The notes under the pieces are model-generated. The model did no database searches. It saw nothing but the letters and a program-made list of their open reading frames with translations, and had not been told where the DNA came from. Shown here piece after piece: positions 24,383 to 34,955 of a DNA stretch of 64,000 nucleotides. Source of the DNA: Gigaspora rosea (taxonomy: Eukaryota > Glomeromycota > Glomeromycetes > Diversisporales > Gigasporaceae); the NCBI GenBank assembly GCA_003550325.1, contig QKWP01000591.1, forward strand, positions 172,503 to 236,502, in the 5' to 3' direction. A program made the translations under genes and the position numbers. How positions within the stretch are numbered: the first letter of the stretch is position 1; every line of letters begins with the position of its first letter.

Positions 24383-24866
24383 AGGACCCCGAACAATACA
24401 TATAAAGGTTACATTAGCTTTAATATAAACTTTTTAAAAATTTTATCCACTTTTTATTAGAACTAATTAACCATATTTTATATATAAGCTTTAATATTTA
24501 ATAAATTTTAACCAATTATCAAATATAACAATACTTTTTTTAAAAAATTTTTCTCAAAAAAAAATTTTCCAAAAAAAAATTTTTTTAAAAAAAAATTTTT
24601 CTCCAAAAAAAATTTTTACTAAAAAAAAATTTTTTTCAAAAAAAGATTTTTTTAAAAAATTTTTTCTTTATCCAAATTTTAAATATAGCCTATTTAAAAC
24701 TTATTAATTTTATCCACTTTTAATAATATAACATTAAAAGTTTTTATCCACTTTTAAATATAACCTTTTGACCAATATCCACTTTTTAAATATAACATTT
24801 TTGTAAAAAAGTAATCTTTTTAGCCAAAATTTCAATATAACCTCTATATATATTGTTCGGGGTCCT
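24383..24866. mobile_element. AGGACCCC-family TIR element, 484-bp copy (TSD GGCTATGT)
   Basis: Ends AGGACCCCGAACAATACATA and its complement, with 8-bp TSD GGCTATGT at 24375-24382 and 24867-24874. Collinear, in reverse orientation, with the outer parts of 1596-2819, but lacking the 0.8-kb middle. The centre is alternating A/T runs. It splits the coiled-coil gene remnant. Confidence 0.92.
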
Positions 24867-25259
24867 GGCTATGTACAGATAGGTTGGTATATATCGGAAT
24901 TTGAAACATTAGAATTTGAAGTGTTAGCTGATATATTGGATGCAGGAGCATCATCACCAAAGGCAGTCATAGAGTGGCTAGAATTTGAAACATCATCGAT
25001 TATATCGGATATAGGAGTATCATTAGAAATTTCCATTTCGGAAGAGTTCGAAGATTGTGAAACATTAGTAATACTTTTTTCTCCTCGCTCTAGCTTCGTG
25101 ATTCTGGCTTCATGTATCTTATCTTAATTTAGCATTCTCGTTTCTAAGTTCAGTATTCTTAGCCAAAGCCTAGCGTTTTCTTGTTTCAATAGATCTAGTT
25201 CGGATTTGGTATTTCCCATTGTTTTGTATAAGATACGAATATTATTCAAATAAAAAAAA

Positions 25260-25288
25260 TTTTGCGAGACCGGCGGTCCCGGAAAAAA
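25260..25288. repeat. Short palindromic interspersed repeat, copy 3
   Basis: GCGAGACCGGCGGTCCCGGA, the reverse orientation of copies 1 and 2, located just upstream of the coiled-coil gene start. Confidence 0.6.
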
Positions 25289-25971
25289 AGTCAAGAAAAA
25301 TTTAATCAACCATGATCGATACATGATATACCCACAATGAGCGAATCAAGGCTCTCTGATATATTTACACATGAAATCCCTTTATTTAATCAATTATTGG
25401 CGGTGCCAGTTCACAATGTATACTGATACGGAAAATGAATCGTAATTAAAAACCCGTTAGATGCGTATTTATTACTAACTCTGCGTCGTGAAAACGTTAT
25501 TTCCTATGCTGTGCTGGTAAGCCTCTTCTTGCGGGTTCCAAATCTATGAATGGAAAATATAAATATCAGTTCTTGACTATACGTAGATATGAGATGAACT
25601 TTATCTCGCCTATACATACCTATATTCATTCTTCTATGATTTTTTAGTTTCGCCTCGTTATCTCCAGAACCTAGCGTCGGAGGAAGTTATTTTGGTGATG
25701 GATCGTCCTCATTGCTTCTACCACTCCAACCCAAGTCATAATCAGCGAAAAGAGAGCCAATTTCCGTTTTTGTTTGATTAGACCGAAAAGCCACTGCTTG
25801 CTTAATATTCCCGACTAATTTTAATTCAGGGAAAGTCAAATCTTCGCCTTTGAGGATTTCAGTGATCCGATGAAATTGGCAAAATTAATGGCGATGAAAT
25901 GATTGGATTTGATCACCTCTGAAGTATGATGTAAGGGACGTGATTATTAAGCTATTCTGTTGCACGATTTG
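25289..25971. other. Gene-free interval upstream of the 26-kb locus
   Basis: No ORF longer than background on either strand and no clear repeat boundary; moderate GC for this window. Confidence 0.4.
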
Positions 25972-25979
25972 TATATAAG
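25972..25979 (+). promoter_or_regulatory. TATA box candidate
   Basis: TATATAAG, 111 bases before the ATG at 26090. A good match to the eukaryotic TATA consensus in a stretch of mixed composition; it suggests a real transcription unit downstream. Confidence 0.45.
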
Positions 25980-26089
25980 GCAACAACTGTGGAAGCAGAA
26001 AACCAAATAAAGTACGTTTAATGACTTTAGTCTGTTCACTAGTTTGAGGCTGTCAGAGGAGAAAATCAAATATCTATACGAAGTCAGGA

Positions 26090-26880
26090 ATGCTTAGCAC
26101 AGAGTATAACGATAGTACAGCCAGATCCAATATTGCGTCCGACAACAGTGAACCTCACATACTCAAATCAAGTATCGAAAAAAGATGTGAAATTCATGAT
26201 GGGTTCGTCGATTCGTTGCCATCCAACAGTGAGAATGGAGGTAGTAAATACAAGGACGGAGAAAATACAGATATTACGTTGGGCAAAGAACGTGAAGGAT
26301 GTCCTAACACTGGAACAATTGGAAAAATGCAGGCATCCTTTGGGAAACTGCTCAGAATCGGTTCCCTGGGAGGCGATAGTTGGAAAAAGTTTGTCCCCGG
26401 GAAAACGTGTCGCCTTGTACACGCGGACTCTCGCTTTACCAGTAAAGGAAATCATTTACCGAAAATCCTACAACCATGTCTCAAGTGCAATTATGTGAAG
26501 GAAAAAATGGAAGAACGTCGCGTTGCAACGATTCGCTCATCTTAGTTGATGCATTTAAAGATAATTCTCGTATTGCAACCTTGGTTAATTATGAAGTTCT
26601 TGATAGTGATCCTAAAGAACTAATTTATCATATAAGATGTGTTGCTAATTTCGGCTTTGATCATATAATTATTATCGGGGAGACAGAGTATGGAATGATC
26701 TTTTTAGACTGTTATGGTCGTGTTTTTTTATGGGAAAATGAGAGTCAAACGTTATGGCCACTTGGTGATTCCTCCGAAGAAGCATCGAAACGCATAGTTA
26801 AAGGTGTAGATCAGTTGAGTTGGTTTGAAGATAATGGAACTGTATATGAGCAGATTACGAAATGGGAAGATTATTATTAA
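26090..26880 (+). pseudogene. Frame-broken small-protein locus with deaminase-like motifs
   Basis: Three overlapping plus-strand frames share this locus. Frame 26090-26545 begins MLSTEYNDSTARSN and ends with QPCLKCNYVKEKMEERR. The frame through 26498 contains TLEQLEKCRHPLGNCSESVP and VALYTRTLALPVKE. Frame 26476-26880 contains ELIYHIRCVANFGFDHIIII and GMIFLDCYGRVFLWENES and ends at 26880. NCSE followed by PCLKC resembles the zinc-binding C-x-E ... P-C-x-x-C signature of the cytidine-deaminase fold, but the two halves are in different frames. The last part has a strand-rich pattern that could suit a SUKH-like domain; this is weak. Alternatives: unspliced introns, sequencing indels, or an unrelated Rhizophagus orphan family. 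No function assigned. Confidence 0.4.
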
Positions 26881-27897
26881 TTACTTATTTTAGTATTTTA
26901 GTTTTATGGCTTTTCTATCAATAAAATTATTAAAACTGCTGATTGATGGTTGATCGAACATTTGTATTACCACCTGCTGTTACTACTGTTTGCTTTTTTC
27001 CGGATCTGTCCGAATAGCGATAAATTCACGGAACGCGATCCGGAACGCGATCTGGTTTTTTTTCAAATATAAAAATAGACCAGACTAAATTATAATAGTA
27101 TGACTATTTACAGCGTTTTTGCAAGAAAAATTGCAAAACAAGAGCAATTCTATACTACCTTTTGTTTGCAAGTTACTGAAAGACAGGTAGAAGTGATGGG
27201 ATGAAAAGAAAAATAATTTTCTCTACTAATTAAAGGCCTTAAATGACCTTGCTTTAGCAATTAACAATCTTTCCTTTTCTTACATTACTAATTATACATT
27301 TAGAACTACTGTATAAAATAACCTCTTGCTTCCTCTACCATTTTCTAATGATTATGGTAGTTCATATTTCAAAATCATATACAATTACAAAAAGATACCA
27401 AAAAAAAAACAATAAAAATTAAGAATGGCCTAATAAATTATGATTTGTACAAGAAATAGCAGAGGACTAACTATTGTTTTTATATAATAATGGTTTTGCT
27501 AAAGAATAAAATTATGCATCTTATCAGAGATATGTATTAAAACAAAAAAAATTTGTATTATGATCGATCATATAATTGTGCAAATAATTAGATCGATTTT
27601 TAATTTTTAATCGATTGTAGTTCAATTGATTCAAATTCTTAAATATCGTATAAATGATTGATTATATGATTTATTAAGAAAATTTTCACTAATTGCTATT
27701 TCTAGTTTATAATAATAAATGCCAAGTGCGCACTTACTCTCAATCCCAAGCATGTATATTTGAAGATTTGTATTTCAAGTCTAAGACCCTAGCACACTTA
27801 AGAAAGTATTCTATTATTTTGTAGCAGACTAATAGAATTAGTCTGTTATTTAATAGCGGTTTACTATGGTTTGCTGTAATCGAAACAAGTTACAAAA
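26881..27897. other. AT-rich interval without recognisable gene
   Basis: Long A/T runs. ORF 27866-28075 falls largely in the inverted-repeat arm and has no coding character. Nothing else seen. Confidence 0.5.
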
Positions 27898-29376
27898 AGC
27901 ATGTAATCTGCTTCAATTACATCAAAAAATATATTTTTTGAACATATTTGAATTAGTTATTAATATTTTAATATATATTGATATAATAAAATTTTCAAAT
28001 CATATTATCATTATGGGCCCAAATCGAGTTTTGTTAGACTTTCAATTATTAGAATTTAAAAGTAAAAAACAGTGATAAGCTAATATGTTGATTCTGCTAC
28101 TATAGCATTAATTATAATATTCAGTTAACAATAATGTTTCAGATAATCATCTTAGCAGAAGATAAACAGAAGTTTGAATCAAGAACCATTAAAAATGTTG
28201 AATACTTTATTCTTAACAATTCAAACAAATAATATTTTATACATTAATGGTTCAAACAAATATAATTATAAACTATTTGCATGTTAAAAAAAATTGCAGT
28301 TTTTTACTAGACTAATTTTTTAAATTTTATTATTATATAACAAGATATAAACCATAAATTACTAAAATCAAAAAATAAATAATTTATATTTGAAACTGAA
28401 AATAATATTATAAATTTATTGTCTAATTAATTTTTACTCATGAGATTAGAACTTGAGATTTTTAGTCCCTATCAAGAACAGTATGCAAATAATTTTTAAA
28501 TCTTATTAGTCAATTCATCAGTAATAGTATATTGTAATATAAGGATTCCATTATTAGCATATTGAAAACCATCATATATTCGTTTGGATTCAATAATTTT
28601 CACTTACTATAAACTGCTGTATAAACAACCCAGGTCTGGTACATTCCACCAAAAAAATTAATTAGTAAAAAAAAGAAAATAAATAGTTAAAATAAGGGAG
28701 GGATCTGATATGTAGGGGGTTGTTTATACAGTAGTTTACGGTATTTACTAATTTCTAGAAATGTATAAATTCTACAAATCATATAACTTTGTGAGAAGCC
28801 TTAAAGAAGTTCAAAATTTTGAGTTCAGCAGATTATAGATTTTGGTGATGCTGTAGCTTAAGTCTTTTTTTTTATATTAATATATTACTAATTACTGCAT
28901 GAAATATGAGATAATATGATGCAATTTGCATAAAGATAATAATATCATTCTTTATAATGTAAAAATAAGCTACTTGAAAAGATAAATTAATGAGTTGAAT
29001 AATAATATCTTATTTACTCTAGTTATTGTATAGGTGTAAAGTAACATATATATTTGAATAATACTGTAGTATGCTATGAACTAACAAAACATATTTGCAT
29101 GTGTTTTTTACACAATATATGTTGACAAAACTTTATTGATCAAGTGATAAACACAATGAAAAAATACAGAAATTTATCAAATCTTGGCGAATAAAAAAAA
29201 AATATCAAAAAGCAACAAAATAATACTAAAAACAAAAAAAAACACCAAAACCTAACAAAAATATCTAAAAAGTTTCAATAAACATAATAAAAACTTTGTT
29301 GCTTGATAAACTTACAATGATATTAACAATGATGTTCTAGTAAGAAAAACAATTATTAAAAAAATAATAATTAGTA

Positions 29377-29729
29377 CAGTGCAGGACAGAAAAACACATC
29401 TACTTTTTACTAATAAAAATTTTAAATCATTATAACTTTTTTAAAACAAGTTAAATCAAAAAATCCTCTAACAAATTAATAGATTTTTAACTAAACTACA
29501 TTTTTGTTAAAGGATTTTTTATTATTTTTTGATTTAAAGAAATTAAGTATTAAAGTTTATAATAATTTAAAAAATTGGCATTTTAATAAAAAAAAAAAAG
29601 AAAAGATATATGTTTAATTAACCAATTAAGATCAATTATACAAAATTAGCCAATCATAATTAATTATATAAGCTTCAAAAATTGGCACCTTATATGTATA
29701 AAGTGGATGTTTTATGCTGTCCCACACTG
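29377..29729. mobile_element. Tc1/mariner-type MITE with empty site in the other arm
   Basis: Ends CAGTGCAGGACAG and its complement (CAGTGTGGGACAG), flanked by TA on both sides (29375-29376 and 29730-29731). The matching site in the right arm (about 42515-42530) reads straight through a single TA. 353 bp, no coding capacity. TA duplication is the mark of the Tc1/mariner group (established knowledge). Confidence 0.88.
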
Positions 29730-29984
29730 TATAATAATTATCAGAAATGCATAACAAAAACAAATACTGGTATCTGTTAGCCATTATTTAGATTTATCTA
29801 AATAATACCCAGGCCACACAACAAGGATGTCAATACCAAAAGTGTCCCAAAAAACAATAATAAAAGATACAAACTATACCAAGCTTTCACAACCTGGGTA
29901 TGAAAGCAAAAAAATATCCTTGAAGATTTGAATTCACTGCAAGTAAAGGTTAGTAATAAAACAAAAACAAAAACAAATCTTCGG

Positions 29985-30065
29985 GGGTAAAGGGACCTTC
30001 CCAGGTAAGGAGGGTGGCATAGTCTTCCGGCCCATTCTTGACGCTCTTCTTGCGCAGGCCAGTCA
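29985..30065 (-). other. GC-rich exon-like block, left-arm copy
   Basis: On the minus strand an open frame reads ALTGLRKKSVKNGPEDYATL then LTWEGPFTPEDL. It is preceded by a polypyrimidine-AG and followed by a short intron-like stretch with TTACTAAC and a CAG. The block is far more GC-rich than its surroundings and is matched in the right arm. No family recognised. Confidence 0.45.
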
Positions 30066-30835
30066 ATGCACTAAAATAAAATTACTTACCTTGAAAGACG
30101 AACAAAGTTAAAATAGATATAGCAACTGAACACAAGTGTATACAGAAGAATACTTATCTTAATTACAACAACGATTTTGGCTTAAAAGAAAAAAAATCAA
30201 TAAATATATTGAATATTATAATAAGAAAAAAATGAACCTTACAACCTTATATCTGATATATCTTTTCATCATCGCGTATTGTTGAAAAAAATACACATAA
30301 GATCAACATTCTCATTATTCATGATTAGATCATTCAGAAGTTAACCAATCAGAGAACGTATGTTTTCAAAACCCGGTTTTAATCATTTTAGCTTATAAAG
30401 TAACGTACACATTTTAATCGTTTACTGGACAGATAAATTTATTGCAGTGCATATCATAATGCTACGTAGTCGTATTATTCTGGTCAAAAAATATTATAAT
30501 ATGAATTTAGTAATAATAAATCGATAAAATGAAATTATAATTTATATCTTTTAGTTCCTTTGTCACAAATTTTTAACCCAATTCAAGAGCCGTTTAATCG
30601 AATTGAGAAATTAGAATTAACCACAGTACGCATGGAGATCTTGATTTAATAGCAATTTTATACAGTATATGATGTTACTAATTATTTTATTATTGTAGGC
30701 CAATAGATTCAATAATTTCGAAAAATGAACAACAGTATTGAAAAAGCAATTCAGCGATTTGGCTAACGTTCAACAATTTTCAAAAAGAAATAAATAATTT
30801 TATTTAGGATTTTTTTTTATATGGAAAAATACAGC

Positions 30836-30982
30836 CAGACCTTTATATATGCACACTCTATAAATGCACACCCTCTATAATCATGCCTTATTCTCCGTCC
30901 CAACTAATAATGATATTTTTACACACTCTTTACAAATGCGCACTTATAGTGGTCCCAAATGGGTGCATATATGGAGATTTGA
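30836..30982. mobile_element. Small MITE in the left arm only
   Basis: Left end CAGACCTTTATATATGCACA resembles the complement of the right end (CAAATCTCCATATATGCACC). GCACACTC/GCACACCC repeats follow. Absent from the matching place in the right arm. Ends approximate. Confidence 0.5.
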
Positions 30983-31062
30983 TTGTAATAAAAGAATAGT
31001 TTTTTATAACTATACTTGACAAAACAGCGTATGCGCATGTGTGGATCGCACATAATAATAAG

Positions 31063-31293
31063 GAAAATCAACCTTCGACATTTTCTGATCGGGCCAATTC
31101 GGACAAACTTAAAAAACATACCCAATTTTTATTTACATGCAAATAATCCTTTGACTTTATTGATTTAATGGTTCATCAAATAACCTTTCGAATTGATAAA
31201 GTCAAAAGATGATTTGCATACAAATAAAAACCAGTATGTTTGTTTAAGGTTGTCCGAATTAGCCTGATCGGAAAATGTCGAAGGGTGATTTCC
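31063..31293. mobile_element. Foldback (hairpin) MITE
   Basis: Two halves complementary over about 100 bases: AATCAACCTTCGACATTTTC at the left against GAAAATGTCGAAGGGTGATT at the right, and ATTTGCATACAAATAAAAAC in the other half. Not found in the right arm. Confidence 0.7.
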
Positions 31294-31746
31294 CTAGCCA
31301 AGATCCCATATGAATAGTTTACACTGCTTCAAATAGCTTTAAATTCTAACATATTTCGATGTTATGAATTTATTGTTGACATGATTAAAAAGATAGCATG
31401 AGCAAGAAAAATTAAAGATGTTGATCGATGCAATTTCGTTATCAGAGGTGTGAAAATTAATAAGGAACTATTTGATAAAATCGTTATGAAAAAAAGACTT
31501 TAAAGCCTTTTTAAAGTTGTTCTCAAGCAATTCCCTCAATGTGATTTGCTAGTGATTGAGTTGTTGCTCAATCAAATTCGAATTTCATCTAATCAGAGTA
31601 AGAGTACTCTCAAGATTAGCTAGTAAGCACAAGTGAAGTGATCCTTATCTTATGACATGTTCAAGATTGGCATTTTATTATTAATTGGAAAAAAAGTTAA
31701 CTGAGGTCTAAATAGATAAGTATCTATCGGTCAATGATCGCTTTGT

Positions 31747-31911
31747 AAGGGCAGTATCATTAATCACCTGATTATTTTTTATCAGAGGCCTACACCCCTT
31801 TCTCTTTCTTAATATATAAATAGTCAGGTTCTTATATATAATTTCAACTTTTTTTACCCCTCTCTCCCCCTAAAAAATCACCTGATTTTTGTTACTCCCC
31901 TAAATGTATTC
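31747..31911. mobile_element. 165-bp MITE family, copy 1
   Basis: AAGGGCAGTATCATTAATCA at one end and GTTACTCCCCT at the other, with pyrimidine-rich and TATATAAATAGTCAGG motifs between. Copies 2 and 3 (58151-58298 and 61759-61912) are in the opposite orientation. Confidence 0.8.
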
Positions 31912-31951
31912 TTAGGATTTGGGACAAAATTCTTATGATATTTACTATATA

Positions 31952-32292
31952 ATGAAATCTGACAGGAGTCAATTATAAGTAATTTTTTTATTAACAACCC
32001 AAGCCAATTAATTGAAAGTTGTAGAGCTCACTGAGATGTATCTAATAGTGGTTGAAATATCCAAATCGGCCTAGCGGATGTGGAGTTAATGATAAAATTC
32101 TATATATATAAACATAGAATTTTATATAGTTAACCAATCATTTTTTAATGATAGCATCCACTAGACCGGTTTTGGTGATCTAACCACCATTAGATGTGTC
32201 TCAGTGAGCTCTACAACTTTAAATTAATTGACCTGGATTGTTAACTTAATAATAAAAAAAATTACTTATCATTGGACTCTTGTCAGATTTAC
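31952..32292. mobile_element. Foldback (hairpin) MITE, ~340 bp
   Basis: The left half (AATGAAATCTGACAGGAGTC ... GTAGAGCTCACTGAGATGTA) is complementary to the right half (GTCTCAGTGAGCTCTACAAC ... GACTCTTGTCAGATTTA), with a short spacer containing its own AAATTCTATATATA palindrome. Lies in the spacer of the giant inverted repeat. Confidence 0.78.
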
Positions 32293-33696
32293 TCTAATAA
32301 AAGTTTACTAATATAGTAATTCTGTTGAATCATCAATAAATAATAATAAATTATTATTTATATTATTACCAGTGTTGGCAAAGCATTTACTCATACATAA
32401 TGAAGTAATTAAATCTTTTTAAAGACATTGAAGTATACGGTAACTGCAAGTATTTAAAAATCAGAGGTAGCCTTCCTATGTCGTATAAATTAGTGTATAG
32501 TGATAACTTTACATATGCCACTGCGCAGAGTAGATATAGACTAAATGCAAAGTTTTATTACATGCATAGATTTTAAATTTTTTTCATTATTAAATTACTT
32601 ATTATGTATATGCATTTGTTCTATGCATATAACGCATGTATGCACAGTATGTTCATTTGACGTTCATTTGTATGAAAATTTCGGAATATTCCATCTTAGA
32701 TATAAGATAAAATCATATGGTTCATAATAATTGAGATCTAGAAAAAGAACCCGAGGTCCGGCTTCTCTTAATATACATAACTATATAACGATAAATACAG
32801 TGGAGATTGGAATTGTCTAAAAATTTTCTAACTGTTTAACCATTTAACCATGTTAATCGTTTAATTAAAATAATTTTGACCCATGACCAAGATAATTCAG
32901 CCCGAAACTATGGCGGTTCCAATCCTTATAATACAGGATCTTTTTTAGATTACTATTAATAATACCGTAAAACTCGTGAAATAACGCCCATGTGCGTTAT
33001 TTCGATGTTCAGCATGAATTAAGCTTAATTTAGGCCGAAATTTGTCATTTCATCCCTTGCGCATTATTTCGCTACCTTATAGTATAGATCTTTAAAAGTG
33101 ATTAACTTATCATGATAATTCTAATGAATATAAAATTATTATAATTTCGGTATGCTGTAAGCCAATTTCTACTAGCTCACCTCAAGTGAGACGGTCATTT
33201 TGGTAGTAAATTATATATTACTTAAAAAAAAAGTGTTAACATGTGTATGTGTACTTATATGAATTTTATATGTAAGGTATATTTTACAGACTAATAGGAT
33301 CATATATATATATTTATTATATAATAATAATAATTTGTGCTAATGTACAATCAAATTACGGTACAAAAAAAAAATATATATTTATATATTTTTTTCTAAT
33401 ATGTGTATATAAAATTATACAGTATGTTTTTTTTTAAGGTAAAAAAAAAAAACAAGACTAACAGAATAATTTTTCTATAGATTTATAAAGCTTACGCTAA
33501 CCAATATTATAATCCAAATACTGAAATCAGGTTTCATTATCGATTTCACACCGTTTTTATATGCATTACTATTACTGATCATGCTAGGTTTATACGGATT
33601 CCGATAATCTATAGTCGTATACCTAAAGAGATTAAAACAATGTTAGAAAAAATCTACGTATATACATATGTAAATAAAATTTTTTTGGCATGTTTT
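32293..33696. other. AT-rich interval with a CGAAATAACGC repeat
   Basis: No gene seen. At 32966-33090 there is ACCGTAAAACTC ... GTGAAATAACGCCC ... GCGCATTATTTCG, a member of the same repeat family as 54906-55512 and the insertion in intron 6 of the armadillo gene. The rest is A/T runs. Confidence 0.5.
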
Positions 33697-34955
33697 TCAA
33701 AAAATGTATCCTAATGTTTCAAAAATCAATTTCAATTTAGGCCCAATAGGATTGTTGCCATTGGTTTTATTTTCTAGTGTAATTCCTTGATCTGCCAAGA
33801 ACTTCATTAAAAAGTCTCTCGTATTGTTATATGTTTTAAATCAAAGTAACTAATGCTTGAACCTTTTGAATAAGGATTTAAACTTGTTTCCAAAATGATA
33901 GCATCAGATGCTTTTGTGGATTCATGTAGTAAAAATCCAAGAGAAAATGGTGTGATACCTTTTCCTATCATATCAAGTGAAAAATTATATTGAGGAGATT
34001 CTTTAAATGTTTTTGCAAATTTTTGTAAACTAGAAAATTGGTTGTTAGATCCATTTTTAAATTTATCAAATTCTTTTGTAATAATTGATGAAATTCGTTC
34101 TCTAGTAGGTATGTATATCATGTATTTATCAAATGCTGATTCCAAAAATCCATTAAACTTTGTTGATGTTAAAGATATATCTGGTGTCAATATTTCAGGA
34201 TTAGAATTAATATAATCATCCCAATTAGATACAAAGCCTAATCCGTGAATCATTTCATGTAAAGCTACTAATAAAAAATCTCGCTGATTTCTTTGTATTT
34301 GGGATTGTCGGTAAACCAAAAGTTAGAATCTCGAGCATTAAACATTGCCAAAATATCAAATGGGCTATACTCTGGGTGTTTGTCAAATTGAAATTGTTTG
34401 ACAAGAGCTTGTGGATATGTTCGTATACGACCATCATCATCTTGTAACTGTATAGTACGTGCTGGTATTGCACTACCTGAAATTATGAAAAATTAGGATA
34501 TTACCGAAAAACAAAATATTTATTACTTATCTACAATGTGAAATTTATGTTAATTGTAACATACCTAATGTTATGTATTTAGAATTACTATTACACTCTC
34601 CTAAAGCAATACAAAAATCGATAAAACTAGCATTTACGGTTATTGGGGAATTTATGATCAAAACAGAAGTTATTATCGTTCCTATTGTTTCGAATTCGTT
34701 TTTAACTTTATTACATAACGTTATATTTGTTATACCACAGGTAAAGGTAATTTTGAATTTGTTCGTCGAGGATGCTGCCAGTTCCTGTATAGGGATTTTC
34801 TTTTCTTTTATTATAGGACAATGTATGGGCACTTTATAATTTCGATCTATGGGATTGGGATGATCATAGCATTGTATATATGCATCATTACCGAATGAAT
34901 ATGATATTATACAAAACAAATCTAATGTTATCATCAGAAAAGACAATATTTTCAT
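33697..34955 (-). CDS. Secreted HExxH metallopeptidase-like protein (two frame breaks)
   Basis: Exon 1 is 34955-34565; an 88-bp intron (34564-34477, GTATGT...CAG, phase 1) precedes exon 2 (34476-33697). The start MKILSFLMITLDLFCIISYS is a signal peptide; an upstream in-frame TTG at 34991 is not a start. The mature part has paired cysteines (FTCGITNITLC, FIDFCIALGEC). After RTYPQALVKQFQFDKHPEYS comes ALHEMIHGLGFVSNW, the zinc-binding H-E-x-x-H with conserved Gly. Two single-base losses, in an A6 run (34273-34278) and an A/T run near 33830, break the frame; restoring one base at each gives about 390 residues ending at 33697. I recognise similar secreted proteins in mycorrhizal and Mucorales fungi, usually unannotated. 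Either a recent pseudogene or homopolymer assembly error. It is the only gene in the spacer of the giant inverted repeat. Confidence 0.72.

Larger units (their letters stand above)
23420..25219 (-). pseudogene. Decayed coiled-coil repeat-family gene
   Basis: The ATG at 25219 opens MGNTKSELDLLKQENARLWL, a leucine-zipper-like coiled coil, followed by a Ser/Asn/Thr-rich stretch (SNSSEMEISNDTPISD). After the TIR element at 24383-24866 comes SSEDKEMDDFLDS, then KAEKIYILSEKIDHDKIKYI and SKLTNDQIQEIINYSCQN (23650-23800), and a tail VNEPEVSNLEKLLETEASK near 23500. Stops and frame changes are frequent. I recognise the pattern as a high-copy family of R. irregularis with no known function (from memory, unverified). 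Two copies of a short palindromic repeat lie in its coding part. Confidence 0.6.
27898..31617 (+). repeat. Left arm of a giant inverted repeat
   Basis: Pairs in inverted orientation with 37310-44620. Collinear matches include 28007 ATGGGCCCAAATCGAG with 44235, 28580 TCGTTTGGATTCAATAATTT with about 43400, 29985-30065 (a GC-rich island) with 42185-42275, 30240-30390 with 38080-38265, and 31580-31615 with 37310-37345. At least three younger insertions (29377-29729, about 30836-30982, 31063-31293) and an unmatched stretch near 30530-30760 are absent from the right arm. Outer boundary approximate; no TSD found. Confidence 0.88.

Noticed and set aside
26168-26455. 95-codon minus-strand ORF
   Set aside because: Antisense to the deaminase-like locus; the TATA box and reading frames favour the plus strand.
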